A DNA stretch of 64,000 nucleotides from Candidatus Obscuribacterales bacterium. Lineage in GTDB: Bacteria > Cyanobacteriota > Vampirovibrionia > Obscuribacterales > Obscuribacteraceae. Below the pieces are notes generated by a model. It searched no databases. It was given only the letters and a program-made list of their open reading frames with translations, and was not told the origin of the DNA. This document shows, piece after piece, positions 1 through 9,811 of the stretch. The stretch lies in contig JAIERK010000020.1 of NCBI GenBank assembly GCA_019746975.1, forward strand, positions 1 through 64,000. Direction: 5' to 3'. The translations under genes and the position numbers were made by a program. Position 1 is the stretch's first letter; every line of letters begins with the position of its first letter.

Positions 1-74
<74 letters not shown>

Positions 75-572
75 ATTCGTTCGTACGTTCGTTCGTGTCG
101 TCGACGATAGCGGCAGTCCGTTAGGGGGTCGCCACAGTATTCGTGGTAAATCTGAAAGCTCGCTCTAGTTAACCGATACTTTCATCCGCGCAATTGTTTA
201 ACCCTTTAGGCTTTGGAGGTGGAAGCACGACGTTAATACTTTTGTCAGCACTCGCGCGTAACTGCCGGAAATTATCGCGGATAGCGAATATCGGTAGAGG
301 CTGTTCTCACTTGAGTATTAAAGCCACGCCGAAAATATCGCTGAGCCTAGTTTCCGTTAACTCGAAAGTAATCTGCACTTGATTGCCAAAGCCCGGTTTC
401 ATTCCGTCGAAAGGTCGCCTGACCGTATTTCACAACTATGACTGCTCTTTGACAACTGCATAACTTTCTACAGATGGAAATATTTGACAGCACAACTAAA
501 AAGTCTTGGCGCCTCTCTGTTATCCTATGATACTTAACGTCTTATTAGCTCAGTAATCAAGGTAGTTCGGGT
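75..572. other. Non-coding stretch upstream of the TPR gene
   Basis: No convincing gene is visible. A 62-codon frame at 194-382 lacks a ribosome binding site and looks like chance. TATGAT at 536-541 could be a -10 element for the gene at 573, but it has no good -35 partner. Two TTGACA-like hexamers (around 449 and 484) have no good -10 at normal spacing. Confidence 0.6.
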
Positions 573-2840
573 ATGAGCACCAGATGGAGCCATCTGAAGG
601 CTGACGCAGATTATGCTCTGCAGTACGGCAATTATCAGGAAGCAGAAATGCTATGGCGGCGAGCCCTCAAGGAATGCGATGCATTTGAGAAGGGCGACAA
701 TCGCGTGCCTGTCACTCTGGAAAAACTCAGCGATGTTTTATGCCACCAAAAGAAGTATCAGGAAGCGGAACCGTTACTCGAGCAAGCAGTTGGGTTGCGT
801 GACGCGAACGCGGAACTGTCCGTCGAAGAATTAGCCAAAGTTCTGTCACGGTTGTGTCAGGTGTACCTCGAACAGGACAAGTTTGATCAAGCCGAAGCAG
901 TTGGCCGACGAGCTTTAGAGATTTACGAGAGTGGTAATGTCTATAACGAGAATGATTACGCATCTGCTTTGTTCGATATAGCGAGAATTTTGCATTTGCG
1001 GGGCGATGTTGTTGAAGCTGAGCAAGCCTATCGCAAATGTCTGGCAATGGAAGAGAGGCTCTCTGGTGAAGACAGCGTTGCTGTCAGCGATGTGCTTTTT
1101 GCGCTTGCAACGCTGCTCGATCAGGATGAACGCTGGACTGACTGCGAGCCGCTCTACGAGCGCTGTATAGTTATTCGCGAAGCGCAGCTCGGCGCTTCGC
1201 ATGCGGAAGTTGTTGCCGCGATGGGCAGCCTCGCCAATCTATACTTGAAGGAAAATAGATTGATCGACGCTAAAGGCGCGTATGAAAAACTGTGGTTCTT
1301 GATGGATAAAATCCCTGAGTCGAGGCAACCACATTTGATACCGTACATGGAAGGCATGTCCGAGATGTACGAGATGCAAGGGCACTTTGCTGAGGCTGAA
1401 CAGCTCCTCAACAGAGTTCTGCGTTTGCAACGAACGGCGTTAAACTTCGATGATCTCGAACTCTTGCCTACTTACGATAGACTAGCTCATGTGGCGATGC
1501 TGCAGGAGCGCTATCACGAGGCTGAAGATCTTTACGGTCGCTGTCTCGAGATCCGTGAGAACGCTCTCGGAAGCGATCACCCGGATGTGGCGGACACGCT
1601 CGATCGTTTAGCGGCACTGTATTTTGAAACAGAACGTCACGAAGAGGCTGAGCTAATCTGCGTCAGAGCGACCGAGATTTTCGAGAAAGACGATCAGAGC
1701 ACTCACGAAGACGTAATCAATAGTTTGAAGCATCTCGATGCGATCTACAGAACGCAGGAGAAGTATGACGAGGCCGAGAGCGTCTTGATTCGGCTTTTCA
1801 TTCTGCAGAAAAAACTGTTCGGCACGACGAATCCGGAAACTGCGGATAGTCTCGCAAATCTCGCGCTTGTGTATCAGAAGCAGCAACGTCTGGATAAAGC
1901 TGATCTGTTCATGCAAAAGGCACTCGACATAAAGACTGATTCTCTGGGTGAAGATTCGGCGGAGCTTCAATCATTGATTTCGAATGTCGCTGAGCTAAAG
2001 GAGCAAGTCGGTGATTACGAAAGCGCACTGAAGCTCTGGAGAAGACTGGAGAACCTCTACAAAACCTCGTTCGGCGAGCATCATCCAAACGTAGCAGATG
2101 TCCTGGATCATACGTCTCGATGTCTGCAGGCGGCAGGCAAGTTCTCGGAGTCGGAGGAAGCCGCAATCAATTCTCTTGCATTGAGAGAACAGGCTTTTGG
2201 AGATGATCATCCCAAGGTAGCGAACAGTCTGGGCGAGCTTGGGCAACTGTTTTTCGAGCAGGGCAAACTAGAGGAAGCCGAACGTAACTTCAAACGTGCA
2301 CTAAAAATGCAACTCGACATCCTTGGTGACGATCACGAGCAGGTGGCGGCTACATACAGTCGGCTCGGTGCCGTGGCTTATCAGCAGGACAATTTCGAGG
2401 ATGCTCGCGAGTACTTCGAAAAAGCATATGAAACTCGAAATGAGCGCTTTCCGCCTGATCATCCAGATGTGTGTTTGTCGTTCGAGACACTCGTCGGAGT
2501 GATGGAGACGCAGAAGGACTATGCGGATGCCGAGGCTCTCTGCAAGAGAGTCATTGCGCTGAGAAGCAAAAAGCTCGGTTCGCGACACGTCGAAGTAGCT
2601 TACGCACTTTCACATTTAGCAAATGTCTACCAGGCTCAAGGCAAGCTCGAAAAAGCCGAAAGCATGTACAAGCAAGCTATCGATGTTTACACGCTCGCCA
2701 GAGGGCGAGAAGGTATGCAATTGGTCGGAATGTTGGAGCGTTATGCCAAGACGCTCCGCGACCTCGGTAACAAAGTGAAAGCGGCGAAGATGGAAACCAG
2801 AGCGAAGGCGATTCGCGACAGTTACACCGCGCGAGTTTAA
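573..2840 (+). CDS. Large kinesin-light-chain-type TPR protein
   Basis: This is a 755-residue protein built almost entirely of tetratricopeptide units with a period of about 42 residues, roughly 16-17 in a row. The units carry the kinesin-light-chain/TPR_12 signature: ALxxxEExxGxxHPxVAxxLxxLAxLYxxQxxYxEAExLYxRAL. There is no signal peptide, membrane segment or catalytic domain, so it is probably a cytoplasmic scaffold for protein-protein contacts. The ATG at 573 follows a weak AAGG about ten bases upstream. The nearest gene is a convergent Ser/Thr kinase. Several secreted TPR proteins and kinase-TPR proteins occur in the same window, so a role in the same signalling network is possible but not shown. 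The partner is unknown. Confidence 0.93.
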   Translation: MSTRWSHLKADADYALQYGNYQEAEMLWRRALKECDAFEKGDNRVPVTLEKLSDVLCHQKKYQEAEPLLEQAVGLRDANAELSVEELAKVLSRLCQVYLEQDKFDQAEAVGRRALEIYESGNVYNENDYASALFDIARILHLRGDVVEAEQAYRKCLAMEERLSGEDSVAVSDVLFALATLLDQDERWTDCEPLYERCIVIREAQLGASHAEVVAAMGSLANLYLKENRLIDAKGAYEKLWFLMDKIPESRQPHLIPYMEGMSEMYEMQGHFAEAEQLLNRVLRLQRTALNFDDLELLPTYDRLAHVAMLQERYHEAEDLYGRCLEIRENALGSDHPDVADTLDRLAALYFETERHEEAELICVRATEIFEKDDQSTHEDVINSLKHLDAIYRTQEKYDEAESVLIRLFILQKKLFGTTNPETADSLANLALVYQKQQRLDKADLFMQKALDIKTDSLGEDSAELQSLISNVAELKEQVGDYESALKLWRRLENLYKTSFGEHHPNVADVLDHTSRCLQAAGKFSESEEAAINSLALREQAFGDDHPKVANSLGELGQLFFEQGKLEEAERNFKRALKMQLDILGDDHEQVAATYSRLGAVAYQQDNFEDAREYFEKAYETRNERFPPDHPDVCLSFETLVGVMETQKDYADAEALCKRVIALRSKKLGSRHVEVAYALSHLANVYQAQGKLEKAESMYKQAIDVYTLARGREGMQLVGMLERYAKTLRDLGNKVKAAKMETRAKAIRDSYTARV

Positions 2841-3007
2841 GTTTCGAGGCGCTCTTGGCGCGGCATTTTCCGTTTATTGCTCAAGAGGAAAAACTCCTTA
2901 AACGAAAGAGTTTGAGCGTTGCGAGTAAACCGATACGGCAAATGGAGAAGGGCAAGGCAAGGCGATAGTCAAAACGCAGTGACTGACAAATATTAGGCAT
3001 TCGAGAT

Positions 3008-3113
3008 ATTTTCCGGGAGCATTTTATATGCAACTGCTAATGACCCCGACCAATATTAGTGATCCCAGATAATTTCCATCGGTCTTTTATACGCAACTGC
3101 TAATAACAGGGAC
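3008..3113. repeat. Imperfect direct repeat, 63-bp offset
   Basis: Two related 43-base copies (3008-3050 and 3071-3113) lie in the 319-base gap between convergent genes. They share GCAACTGCTAAT and a TTTTATA block, with about ten mismatches. The rest of the gap (2841-3159) contains only a weak GCTCAA/TTGAGC inverted pair at 2879-2917. The function is unknown. Confidence 0.7.
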
Positions 3114-3159
3114 ACGCAGAGGGCATTAGACCGAATTCTCCTATAGCCATCAAGGCTCA

Positions 3160-4731
3160 CTAATTCATCATCTTTTTGAGCTCGTTCCAATGTTTGTCTC
3201 TCTCTAGAGAGGAAGTGGGCGCGCTTTTACCTTTGCTTGTCGAAGGCCTACTGGAGTAACTCTTTGGAGTCGTTGTTGCGTGTTTTCGAGTTTTCTGCTT
3301 TCCCTTTTCTCGAGCTCTGGAATTTCCGTTTTCCAGCTTTGCTGGTTCCTTCACGCCGGAAAGCACCGATTTCTCACTGGTATCACTCACAGACGTCACG
3401 CTTGAACCGGCTCTGTCTCTCGCTCCAAAAGCTGTAGCGGAAGCAGAAGCTGCGTTGTTCTGAACGGAACGTTTAACTCCTGCAGTGGCAGTAGCCGGTG
3501 CTGATACTACAGGCGGTGCAACGGCTGGATCGGGAATTTTATTCGCTTCTAAATACAACAACCGGAATAAGGCAAAAGCAAGCGATACGGCAATCACAAA
3601 AGAAAGCCCAGCAATTGTCCAGGGCATCCACTTCAGCCGGCCGCCGCTGCTCACGAATTTCCCCTTGACTCTTTCCGTGGAGGCCCGTGCTGCACTACCT
3701 ATGGTGTCTACCATTTCCCGTGACAGGGACTTGCGCCCTGCCAAACTCTGGTCTTTGCTTATTGATCGGGCTCCGTATCGAAGCAGGTACTCTTGCTGGT
3801 CTGCGTCCATTTGACCAGACAGCGCCTCAACCAGCGCATTTTGGAACTCAGTGATCGATTGGTAGCGCCAGAGAGGAGGCTTTTGAAGCGCTTTTCGAAT
3901 CACCGCCTCTACAGCGGCTGGAACCTTTATGTCTGGATTCATCGATTCAAAAGACGGTGGCGGACGAAGCACATGTGCCTGGATCAGCTCGTATACTGTA
4001 GGAACATCAAAGAATGGATCTTTGCCAGTCAGCATCTCATACATAACAGCACCGAGAGAATAAATGTCGGAGCGGTGGTCCGACGGCTCTCCTTGCGCTT
4101 GTTCTGGACTCATATAAGGTGGGCTGCCCCAGAGCTCTCCCGACTTCGTCAGTCGACGATTCTCTTGACCAAGTTTGGCCAAGCCGAAGTCGACTACTTT
4201 GACTATATCGGTTTCGTCATCTAGCAAGACAATGTTGCCGGGTTTCAGATCGCGGTGGATGATACCCTTTTTGTGGGCGTGCTCCAGCGCGCTCAATACT
4301 TGGAGCGATATGCCTGCGAACTTGTCGAGATCGAGCGGTCCCTGTTTTTTGATGAGCTCTTCCAGACTCAGCCCTTTGAGATAGTCCATCACGATGTACG
4401 GTTGATCGTCCCACCCGAAGATACAGTCGTAAACAGTAACGATGTTCGGGTGGCTCAAAGCGCATAGGCTATTGATCTCGCGTTGAAACCGCTCACGAAT
4501 GGAAGACTTGGTATCAACCTCGATTCGAATTGTCTTGATTGCGACATAGCGATTTACTCGCAGTTGCTTGGCTTTATAAACCACGCTCATGCCACCAGTG
4601 CCAAGCACACGCTCGATGTAAAAGCGGTTGTCTAGCGTGGTACCGACCAGAGGATCCCGTGTTTTAATGGGGTCCGCTTTGTTCAACGAACCGGACTCAG
4701 GATCGAGCTTTTGGTCTAAATCAGTCACCAC
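3160..4731 (-). CDS. Transmembrane Ser/Thr protein kinase
   Basis: This is a 523-residue Hanks-type kinase with all core elements. They are a glycine loop GTGGMSVVY near 44-52, catalytic Lys66 in VAIK, HRDLKPGN at 159-166, DFG at 181-183 and SPPYMSPEQ near 203-211. A single hydrophobic segment at about 369-393 anchors it in the membrane. The remaining 125 residues are rich in Ala, Ser, Thr and Lys with no recognisable sensor fold, unlike the TPR or LRR tails of its paralogues. The predicted start is GTG at 4731 with no obvious Shine-Dalgarno, so the exact N terminus is uncertain. It is likely to phosphorylate cytoplasmic targets in response to envelope signals; substrates are unknown. Confidence 0.95.
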   Translation of the reverse strand: MVTDLDQKLDPESGSLNKADPIKTRDPLVGTTLDNRFYIERVLGTGGMSVVYKAKQLRVNRYVAIKTIRIEVDTKSSIRERFQREINSLCALSHPNIVTVYDCIFGWDDQPYIVMDYLKGLSLEELIKKQGPLDLDKFAGISLQVLSALEHAHKKGIIHRDLKPGNIVLLDDETDIVKVVDFGLAKLGQENRRLTKSGELWGSPPYMSPEQAQGEPSDHRSDIYSLGAVMYEMLTGKDPFFDVPTVYELIQAHVLRPPPSFESMNPDIKVPAAVEAVIRKALQKPPLWRYQSITEFQNALVEALSGQMDADQQEYLLRYGARSISKDQSLAGRKSLSREMVDTIGSAARASTERVKGKFVSSGGRLKWMPWTIAGLSFVIAVSLAFALFRLLYLEANKIPDPAVAPPVVSAPATATAGVKRSVQNNAASASATAFGARDRAGSSVTSVSDTSEKSVLSGVKEPAKLENGNSRAREKGKQKTRKHATTTPKSYSSRPSTSKGKSAPTSSLERDKHWNELKKMMN

Positions 4732-4854
4732 TAGTGAAGTCTTGGAATTCCGTCAATAAAGTGAAGTGAATGCAGCTTCCTTTATTATTCCTCCGAATCG
4801 ACGGGAGTAAGCATCGGGGGTTTCGAGGAAAAACATCAGCAGAGGTTCGACGAG

Positions 4855-6021
4855 TTAGTAGCCCATTCGCTTTTTATCGAGAGCGTTCCATACCGGACCC
4901 TGCTGATTCCATGGTCTGTTATGGATTTTGATGAACTGACCGTTATTCATACTGTTAAACTGCTCTTTGTTTACGGCTTTGCCGCTAAAGGCAATTTGTT
5001 TAAACTGCTCAATCAGTGCAACTGCCTCGCTGCCTCGATTCGCTGCAAGCTTTTCATCAATCTGGCGCTTCAACTCTCGCAGTCTATTGGCGTCCGAAGG
5101 ATTGTGCTCAGACATTTTGCTTATCTCCTGCGTGGCGTGTGCGACGAACTCGCCTCCTAGTCCCTTGAAGTTGCCGCCATTACCGTTAGCCGTGCGCAGT
5201 CCCAGACCCTGGTTGCCTTGTAGAGAGTTGGCCGATGAACTCCACGATTTGTTCTTCACTATGGTCAAACCCTGCCCTCTGGCGGCCTTCTTTGCTAGAG
5301 CCATCTGCTCTTCCTGCTGACCGAGGCGGAACTCGAGATCGTCTAGTCGTTTGGCCAGATCTGAAGACTCTCCGGACTTGACGCTGGTTTCTATGCCCTG
5401 AAAGATTTTTTCGAACGGTTTGACACCAGTACCTGCCTTGCGAAGCTTTTCAATCCTTTCCAAAATCAGCAATCGCCTTTCCTTGAGCGGTCCGTCCTCA
5501 ATCTGAGGCAGGTCGTCCGGCTCGACATATGCAAAGTGCATAGAGCCGAGGAACGCCTCCGCAGTGATCTTGCCCTGCCCATACTCCTGTATTTCTTTGC
5601 TCGTGATCGAGATGAATCGACCCTCTTCACCCTTGTTCGAGAAGATCACTTGCACCTTATCTATCTGGCCGGCAGCGCCCTCGATAAGTGTCTTCGCGAG
5701 AAAAATAGCCTCGATTTTTAGATTGCGATCAGAAGGTTTTGCGGGCTCATCAGCAAGAACAGTGACACTAGGACCTGTTCCGACCACACGTGGGTTACTT
5801 ACGGATACGCCTGATTCTTTCAGCAGCACGGTGAGCTGGGCCTGAGAGAGCGCGGTTGGGGCTTCAGCTGTCGGAGCTGCCGGCGTTTGACCGTGTGCAG
5901 ATAAGTTAGTGGATAGTAAAGTAGGACAAAGGGCAAGAACGGTCGCCAGGTAAAGGGACGACCAGCTCCTCTTCCTCTGCCTGCCCATCCTGTGACGATT
6001 CCAACTTGAAGGTAATGGCAT
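4855..6021 (-). CDS. Secreted protein of unknown function
   Basis: A protein of about 388 residues with a clear export signal: basic RHRMGRQRKR, a hydrophobic stretch SLYLATVLALCPTLL and a probable cleavage after SAHG. I chose the ATG at 6021 because GGAG lies eight bases upstream; a GTG three codons earlier would overlap that site. The mature part begins with an Ala/Pro-rich linker. It continues as a mixed alpha/beta region (VQVIFSNKG, FISITSKEI) and ends with a helical charged region around 200-350. I recognise no domain. It lies 123 bases upstream of the STPK gene on the same strand and may share its transcript. The role is unknown. Confidence 0.85.
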   Translation of the reverse strand: MPLPSSWNRHRMGRQRKRSWSSLYLATVLALCPTLLSTNLSAHGQTPAAPTAEAPTALSQAQLTVLLKESGVSVSNPRVVGTGPSVTVLADEPAKPSDRNLKIEAIFLAKTLIEGAAGQIDKVQVIFSNKGEEGRFISITSKEIQEYGQGKITAEAFLGSMHFAYVEPDDLPQIEDGPLKERRLLILERIEKLRKAGTGVKPFEKIFQGIETSVKSGESSDLAKRLDDLEFRLGQQEEQMALAKKAARGQGLTIVKNKSWSSSANSLQGNQGLGLRTANGNGGNFKGLGGEFVAHATQEISKMSEHNPSDANRLRELKRQIDEKLAANRGSEAVALIEQFKQIAFSGKAVNKEQFNSMNNGQFIKIHNRPWNQQGPVWNALDKKRMGY

Positions 6022-6137
6022 GATAAACACTCCGGCTAAAGCTAAAAACGGATCCGCTCTCTCAAGTCATACCCACAGGAAGCAAGTCCCTGCCGCTTAT
6101 GGAGGGTTGTAAACCAACTGTTGTGTCTTTACTACGG

Positions 6138-6167
6138 AAAAGGCTCTGAACACAGTCAGAGCCTTTT
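6138..6167 (-). terminator. Rho-independent terminator of the Spy-like gene
   Basis: A perfect 12-base stem AAAAGGCTCTGA/TCAGAGCCTTTT with a six-base loop lies ten bases beyond the stop of the minus-strand gene ending at 6178. Both arms carry an A/T tract, so it could work in either direction. Confidence 0.85.
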
Positions 6168-6177
6168 CGTCGAGAGA

Positions 6178-6861
6178 CTAGTGTTCGCCTTTTCCGAAGC
6201 GCTTCATCATCATGCCTCGTGGTCCACCGCCGCAGGAGCCTCGACCGCCTGGACCCTTGATCATCGCTTTTCGCAGCTCTTTCCGCTGTGCTCCGGTGAG
6301 CACCTGCATCATCTCCATTTTGCTGTTGAGCTTGATGCCTTCTAAATCTGCTTTGAGTGCGGTGATCTGACCTTGCAATTTTTTCGCACTCTTTTCGTCG
6401 ATAGTCTCTTGCGTGAGCACATCTTTCAGGTGGCGGCTGGCCGTGCAAAGCTCGAGCATCTTTGGACCTACTTGGTCCATGGTCCGATTTTTCAAGTCAT
6501 ACAATTTTTCGTATTGATCATCAGTGACCGCATTCTCGCCATCAAGCATCGATAGCGGGCAGCCACTTCCACCACCAGGACCGCCATGCCCGGGTCCTCC
6601 AGGGGGACCTCCTCTGCGCATTGCGAAAGCATCAGGCGGGGGAAATGGCATCGAGAAGGCCATCTCCGGACCGTCCATCCCTGGAGGGGGCGGTGGCATG
6701 TCTCCTCCGGGCGGCCCCATGTCAGGTAGATTGATGACGACATCGACATCTTCCATACCCGGACCATCGGGCTCCATCTGCGCAATGGCTGGAGTGGCGG
6801 CAAGTGCAATTGCGGAAACGATTGCAAAGCTGGACAAGAAGGACTTTGTTGACTTCAACAT
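6178..6861 (-). CDS. Spy/CpxP-like periplasmic protein
   Basis: About 227 residues. The start is ATG at 6861, preceded by GAGGT at good spacing; a TTG six codons earlier overlaps that site and is less likely. The N terminus is a typical signal peptide ending ATPAIAQ. It is followed by about 75 residues rich in Pro, Gly and Met, then a helical domain of about 100 residues with the family's LTxxQ-type motif (LTGAQRKELR). Family members such as Spy are ATP-independent periplasmic chaperones or metal/stress sensors. The Pro/Gly/Met linker and the glycine-rich tail ending KRFGKGEH are unusual and might bind metal, but that is only an inference. A strong terminator follows the gene. Confidence 0.8.
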   Translation of the reverse strand: MLKSTKSFLSSFAIVSAIALAATPAIAQMEPDGPGMEDVDVVINLPDMGPPGGDMPPPPPGMDGPEMAFSMPFPPPDAFAMRRGGPPGGPGHGGPGGGSGCPLSMLDGENAVTDDQYEKLYDLKNRTMDQVGPKMLELCTASRHLKDVLTQETIDEKSAKKLQGQITALKADLEGIKLNSKMEMMQVLTGAQRKELRKAMIKGPGGRGSCGGGPRGMMMKRFGKGEH

Positions 6862-7064
6862 TAGAATGACCTCAACCAATAATTTCGTGCGCTGACAATG
6901 TTTAAGACGAACCTGTCGATCAAAAAGTTCAATCCTTAACCAAAATTCTTCAATTTATTTTTCTCAGGCTGTAACGTGAGGCATATCGGGGTTGCATAAT
7001 CTAGTACCGTCCGCACATATTGGTCGTGGTCCAGATTGTCGCAATGACCCGGAAGCCGCATCGA

Positions 7065-8417
7065 ATGAACATTACCCCAGAACAAGTTCCCGTAAACCAA
7101 CAGATCGCTAGAGCAGCAACACCTGTTACATCGAGCAGCAACTTTCGCTGGGTGATAATCTCGCTCGGTTTCTTGATAACCCTAATTAACTATCTTGACC
7201 GATCTGCTCTGTCTTATGCTCATAGCGCTCTCAAAACGGAATTCGGGTTTACGAATTCAGATTTCGGACTTGTTGCCGGTGCCTTCGGCATTGGCTACAT
7301 GATAATGACAACAGGCGGCGGCATACTGGTTGATCGTTACGGTGCTCACAAAGTCTGGGCAGGTGCTGCGCTGCTTTGGTCGTTTTGCACGGCGATTATG
7401 GGTTTAGCGATAAACATGCCGATTTTGTTCGCGTTTCGAACAATGCTTGGATTGGCAGAAGGTCCTCATTTCCCGTCTTTGACGAGGGTAGTAGCTGACT
7501 GGTTGCCTACTAACGAGCGGGCCAGGGCCACAGCCATAGGGCTTGCTGCCGTTCCTCTCGCCAATGTCATTGGCGCTCCCTTGATAATCCAGCTCATTAG
7601 TAGCTTTGGATGGAAGGTGATGTTCGCCATTCTTGGCACGATGGGTATTGCCTGGGCATTTATATGGTTTTTCATCTATCGTGACTATCCAGAGAATTCG
7701 GAACATGTTTCTGATAGCGAACTCCAGCTGATTAGAGATGGTGCGCCGGTCGATCGAAGCCGCTCCAGTCAGGAGATTCGCTCGCACGAATTGCATTCGG
7801 GCACCACCACCTGGCGATTTATGCTTCTTAACCCGTCGTTGATGTCCAATAATTTCGCTTTCTTCGCCTTCGGATATACATTGTTCTTTGCCTTGACCTG
7901 GCTGCCAGCCTATTTTGAGAAGCAGTTCCATTTACAATTGAAGGAACTTCAAGTCTTTCTTATAGCGCCTTGGCTGACAGCCGCAATCCTACTGGCTCTG
8001 GCAGGGTATCTTTCGGATTGGCTCTGGCAAAAGACGGGCAGCATGCGGATCGCTCGTTCCCACATGATCTGGACCTGTCAGCTCATATCTGGTCTTTGCT
8101 TCATTCCCGTGCTATTCGCCGGTGACAACCTTGCGCTCGCTCTGACTATGATTTCGCTTGGAATCGGCTTCGGATTGATGCCGAACGCCTGTTTCTACGC
8201 GCTAAATTGTGATCTCGCCAAAGATAGAGCTGCCACAAGTCTTGGTCTCATGGACAGTTTCTTCGCGCTTGCCGGAATTCTCGCCCCCATGCTCACGGGC
8301 TGGCTAGCTGACCGCACGGGCGGCTTCAATGCCGCATTCTCCTTGCTCATCTTCTTCACGCTGTCGTCTGTTATTGCTGTTCTTGTCTTCCAAAAGCCAG
8401 ATCGGGTAGAAAACTAA
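7065..8417 (+). CDS. MFS transporter, anion:cation symporter type
   Basis: A protein of about 450 residues with twelve hydrophobic segments and the major facilitator loop motif between TM2 and TM3 (GGILVDRYGAHKVW). The start of TM1 (NYLDRSALSYA) and the LAEGPHFPSLTRVVADWLP segment are characteristic of the ACS family, which carries hexuronates, glucarate, phthalate or related organic anions. The substrate cannot be read from sequence. I prefer the ATG at 7065, with GGAAG nine bases upstream; ATG 7044 and TTG 7020 are alternatives. It is transcribed divergently from the Spy-like gene and converges on the small membrane protein, whose stop is only 12 bases away. Confidence 0.92.
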   Translation: MNITPEQVPVNQQIARAATPVTSSSNFRWVIISLGFLITLINYLDRSALSYAHSALKTEFGFTNSDFGLVAGAFGIGYMIMTTGGGILVDRYGAHKVWAGAALLWSFCTAIMGLAINMPILFAFRTMLGLAEGPHFPSLTRVVADWLPTNERARATAIGLAAVPLANVIGAPLIIQLISSFGWKVMFAILGTMGIAWAFIWFFIYRDYPENSEHVSDSELQLIRDGAPVDRSRSSQEIRSHELHSGTTTWRFMLLNPSLMSNNFAFFAFGYTLFFALTWLPAYFEKQFHLQLKELQVFLIAPWLTAAILLALAGYLSDWLWQKTGSMRIARSHMIWTCQLISGLCFIPVLFAGDNLALALTMISLGIGFGLMPNACFYALNCDLAKDRAATSLGLMDSFFALAGILAPMLTGWLADRTGGFNAAFSLLIFFTLSSVIAVLVFQKPDRVEN

Positions 8418-8429
8418 TCGTACGGCTCC

Positions 8430-8717
8430 TCAGTCCGGTTTCGACTCTATAGAACGTTTTTCAATGTCCTTTAGCAGGCGCTGGGAAAACTCATATTCGT
8501 CTTCCAGTACGAGCATCTTGCCTCTGAGGTCGGCGACTTCATCTTGCAGCAGATAGAGCTTCTGCTTGATCTCTTTGATTTCGTTGTTGGCAACCTTGCG
8601 CCCGGCAATCCGATCGGCAATCGAGATGACAAGTGGGCGGAACATCAGTATAGCCAACACGAAAGGCAAAACAATCAGCCCCGCTACACCAAGTATTACC
8701 AGGATTGATGTTTCCAT
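8430..8717 (-). CDS. Small membrane-anchored coiled-coil protein
   Basis: About 95 residues. One N-terminal membrane segment (residues 4-27, ILVILGVAGLIVLPFVLAIL) is followed by about 60 residues of predicted coiled coil (EIKQKLYLLQDEVADLRGKM). The ATG at 8717 is preferred: the extra eleven codons upstream are arginine-rich, and a GGAG lies 13 bases before this ATG. The layout resembles PspB-like proteins, but the similarity is architectural only. It sits tail to tail with the MFS gene. The function is unknown. Confidence 0.72.
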   Translation of the reverse strand: METSILVILGVAGLIVLPFVLAILMFRPLVISIADRIAGRKVANNEIKEIKQKLYLLQDEVADLRGKMLVLEDEYEFSQRLLKDIEKRSIESKPD

Positions 8718-8917
8718 TGTCTGCCGTCGTCTCCGTTGGAAGCAGCCCACAGGGGCCCTACTTCAAATGTACATCATCTAATCATTGTGGATCGCAAACG
8801 GTAAATGTTGGCTAATTTCTAATGCAAAATTCGCTTCCAAGCGCTACAAAGAGACGCTATATATCCATTCGAATCTCTTCTTGAGAAGACTCCGATCTAC
8901 GCCTCCAGAGGCCTTAT

Positions 8918-9811
8918 ATGCAACTGCGCTTATTAGTATCGTATATGGTGTCGGTCTCCGCGATCTCCGGATCCCTATTGGGGCATGGCACCGTCTGTAG
9001 TGCCGACGCTCGCACGGCGGTCAAGCCTGGGCATTCATTCACCGGCTACTCGCACCACTACGGCGACCATTTGCACGGTCGGAAGACCGCCTCCGGACAG
9101 AGGCACGATAAGTTTAAAATGACGGCGGCCCACCGGTCTCTACCGTTCGGCACTCACCTCAAGGTCACTAACACTCGTAACGGTAAGTCGTGCGTAGTGG
9201 TTGTCAACGACCGAGGACCCTTCGGCTCGGAAAGTTTGGTACTCGATGTTTCCAAGGCTGCGGCTCACAAATTGGGATTTCCCGGTGGAGGTAAAATTCC
9301 GATCGAATGTTGCGTGATCGATCCGAAAGAAGGAGCAAAGGCACTCGCTGAAATCGACGAGTCCAGTGCTCCCCTCTGTGAGGAGAAGTTGGAGTCCAAA
9401 GCCGTTGCTGTAAAACCTAAAGCAGATTCTCTCGATAGCAAACGCGCTGAAAAGCCTGTGGTCGCCACTGCTCCACTCCCCACACCGGCTGCCTTGAAGC
9501 CGAAAGTCTCAGAACCGTCGAAAATTATCGCCTCTCAAACTGCAAAAATTACACCTGTCGTTCAACCCAAAGAGGCAGATGCAACCACCTTCCTGCTTGT
9601 AATCAACGAAGCTATCGAGGTCGATCCGGCAGAGTTGACGGCGAATGCCGCGATGAGCTCCGCGCAGAAGACGCCATCGGCAGGAGTGCCGAAGCCGGAA
9701 CAGTCGCCGACTGTCTTTGTTAAGGTAGATGATCGCCAGGCCGGCAAAGCACAGCAAAAAACAGGGGCGATAAGGAGTATCGCTGACCGATCTGAGAATC
9801 CTCTGCTGTAA
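8918..9811 (+). CDS. rlpA: RlpA-like double-psi beta-barrel protein
   Basis: A 297-residue exported protein. A short signal peptide is followed by a double-psi beta-barrel domain at about 40-130. It has the family hallmarks GRKTASGQ, MTAAHRSLPFGT, VTNTRNGKS and VNDRGPF, with the catalytic-type Asp of NDRGPF retained. RlpA proteins cleave denuded glycan strands of peptidoglycan or bind them at the septum. The C-terminal 165 residues are an Ala/Pro/Lys-rich low-complexity tail without a SPOR domain, which differs from the enterobacterial protein. The start at 8918 has AGAGG six bases upstream. The next gene, 184 bases on, is a class A penicillin-binding protein, which supports a role in cell-wall synthesis. 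Confidence 0.88.
   Translation: MQLRLLVSYMVSVSAISGSLLGHGTVCSADARTAVKPGHSFTGYSHHYGDHLHGRKTASGQRHDKFKMTAAHRSLPFGTHLKVTNTRNGKSCVVVVNDRGPFGSESLVLDVSKAAAHKLGFPGGGKIPIECCVIDPKEGAKALAEIDESSAPLCEEKLESKAVAVKPKADSLDSKRAEKPVVATAPLPTPAALKPKVSEPSKIIASQTAKITPVVQPKEADATTFLLVINEAIEVDPAELTANAAMSSAQKTPSAGVPKPEQSPTVFVKVDDRQAGKAQQKTGAIRSIADRSENPLL

Noticed and set aside
194-382. 62-codon frame near the start of the window
   Set aside because: No ribosome binding site, no coding-like composition and no neighbour context.
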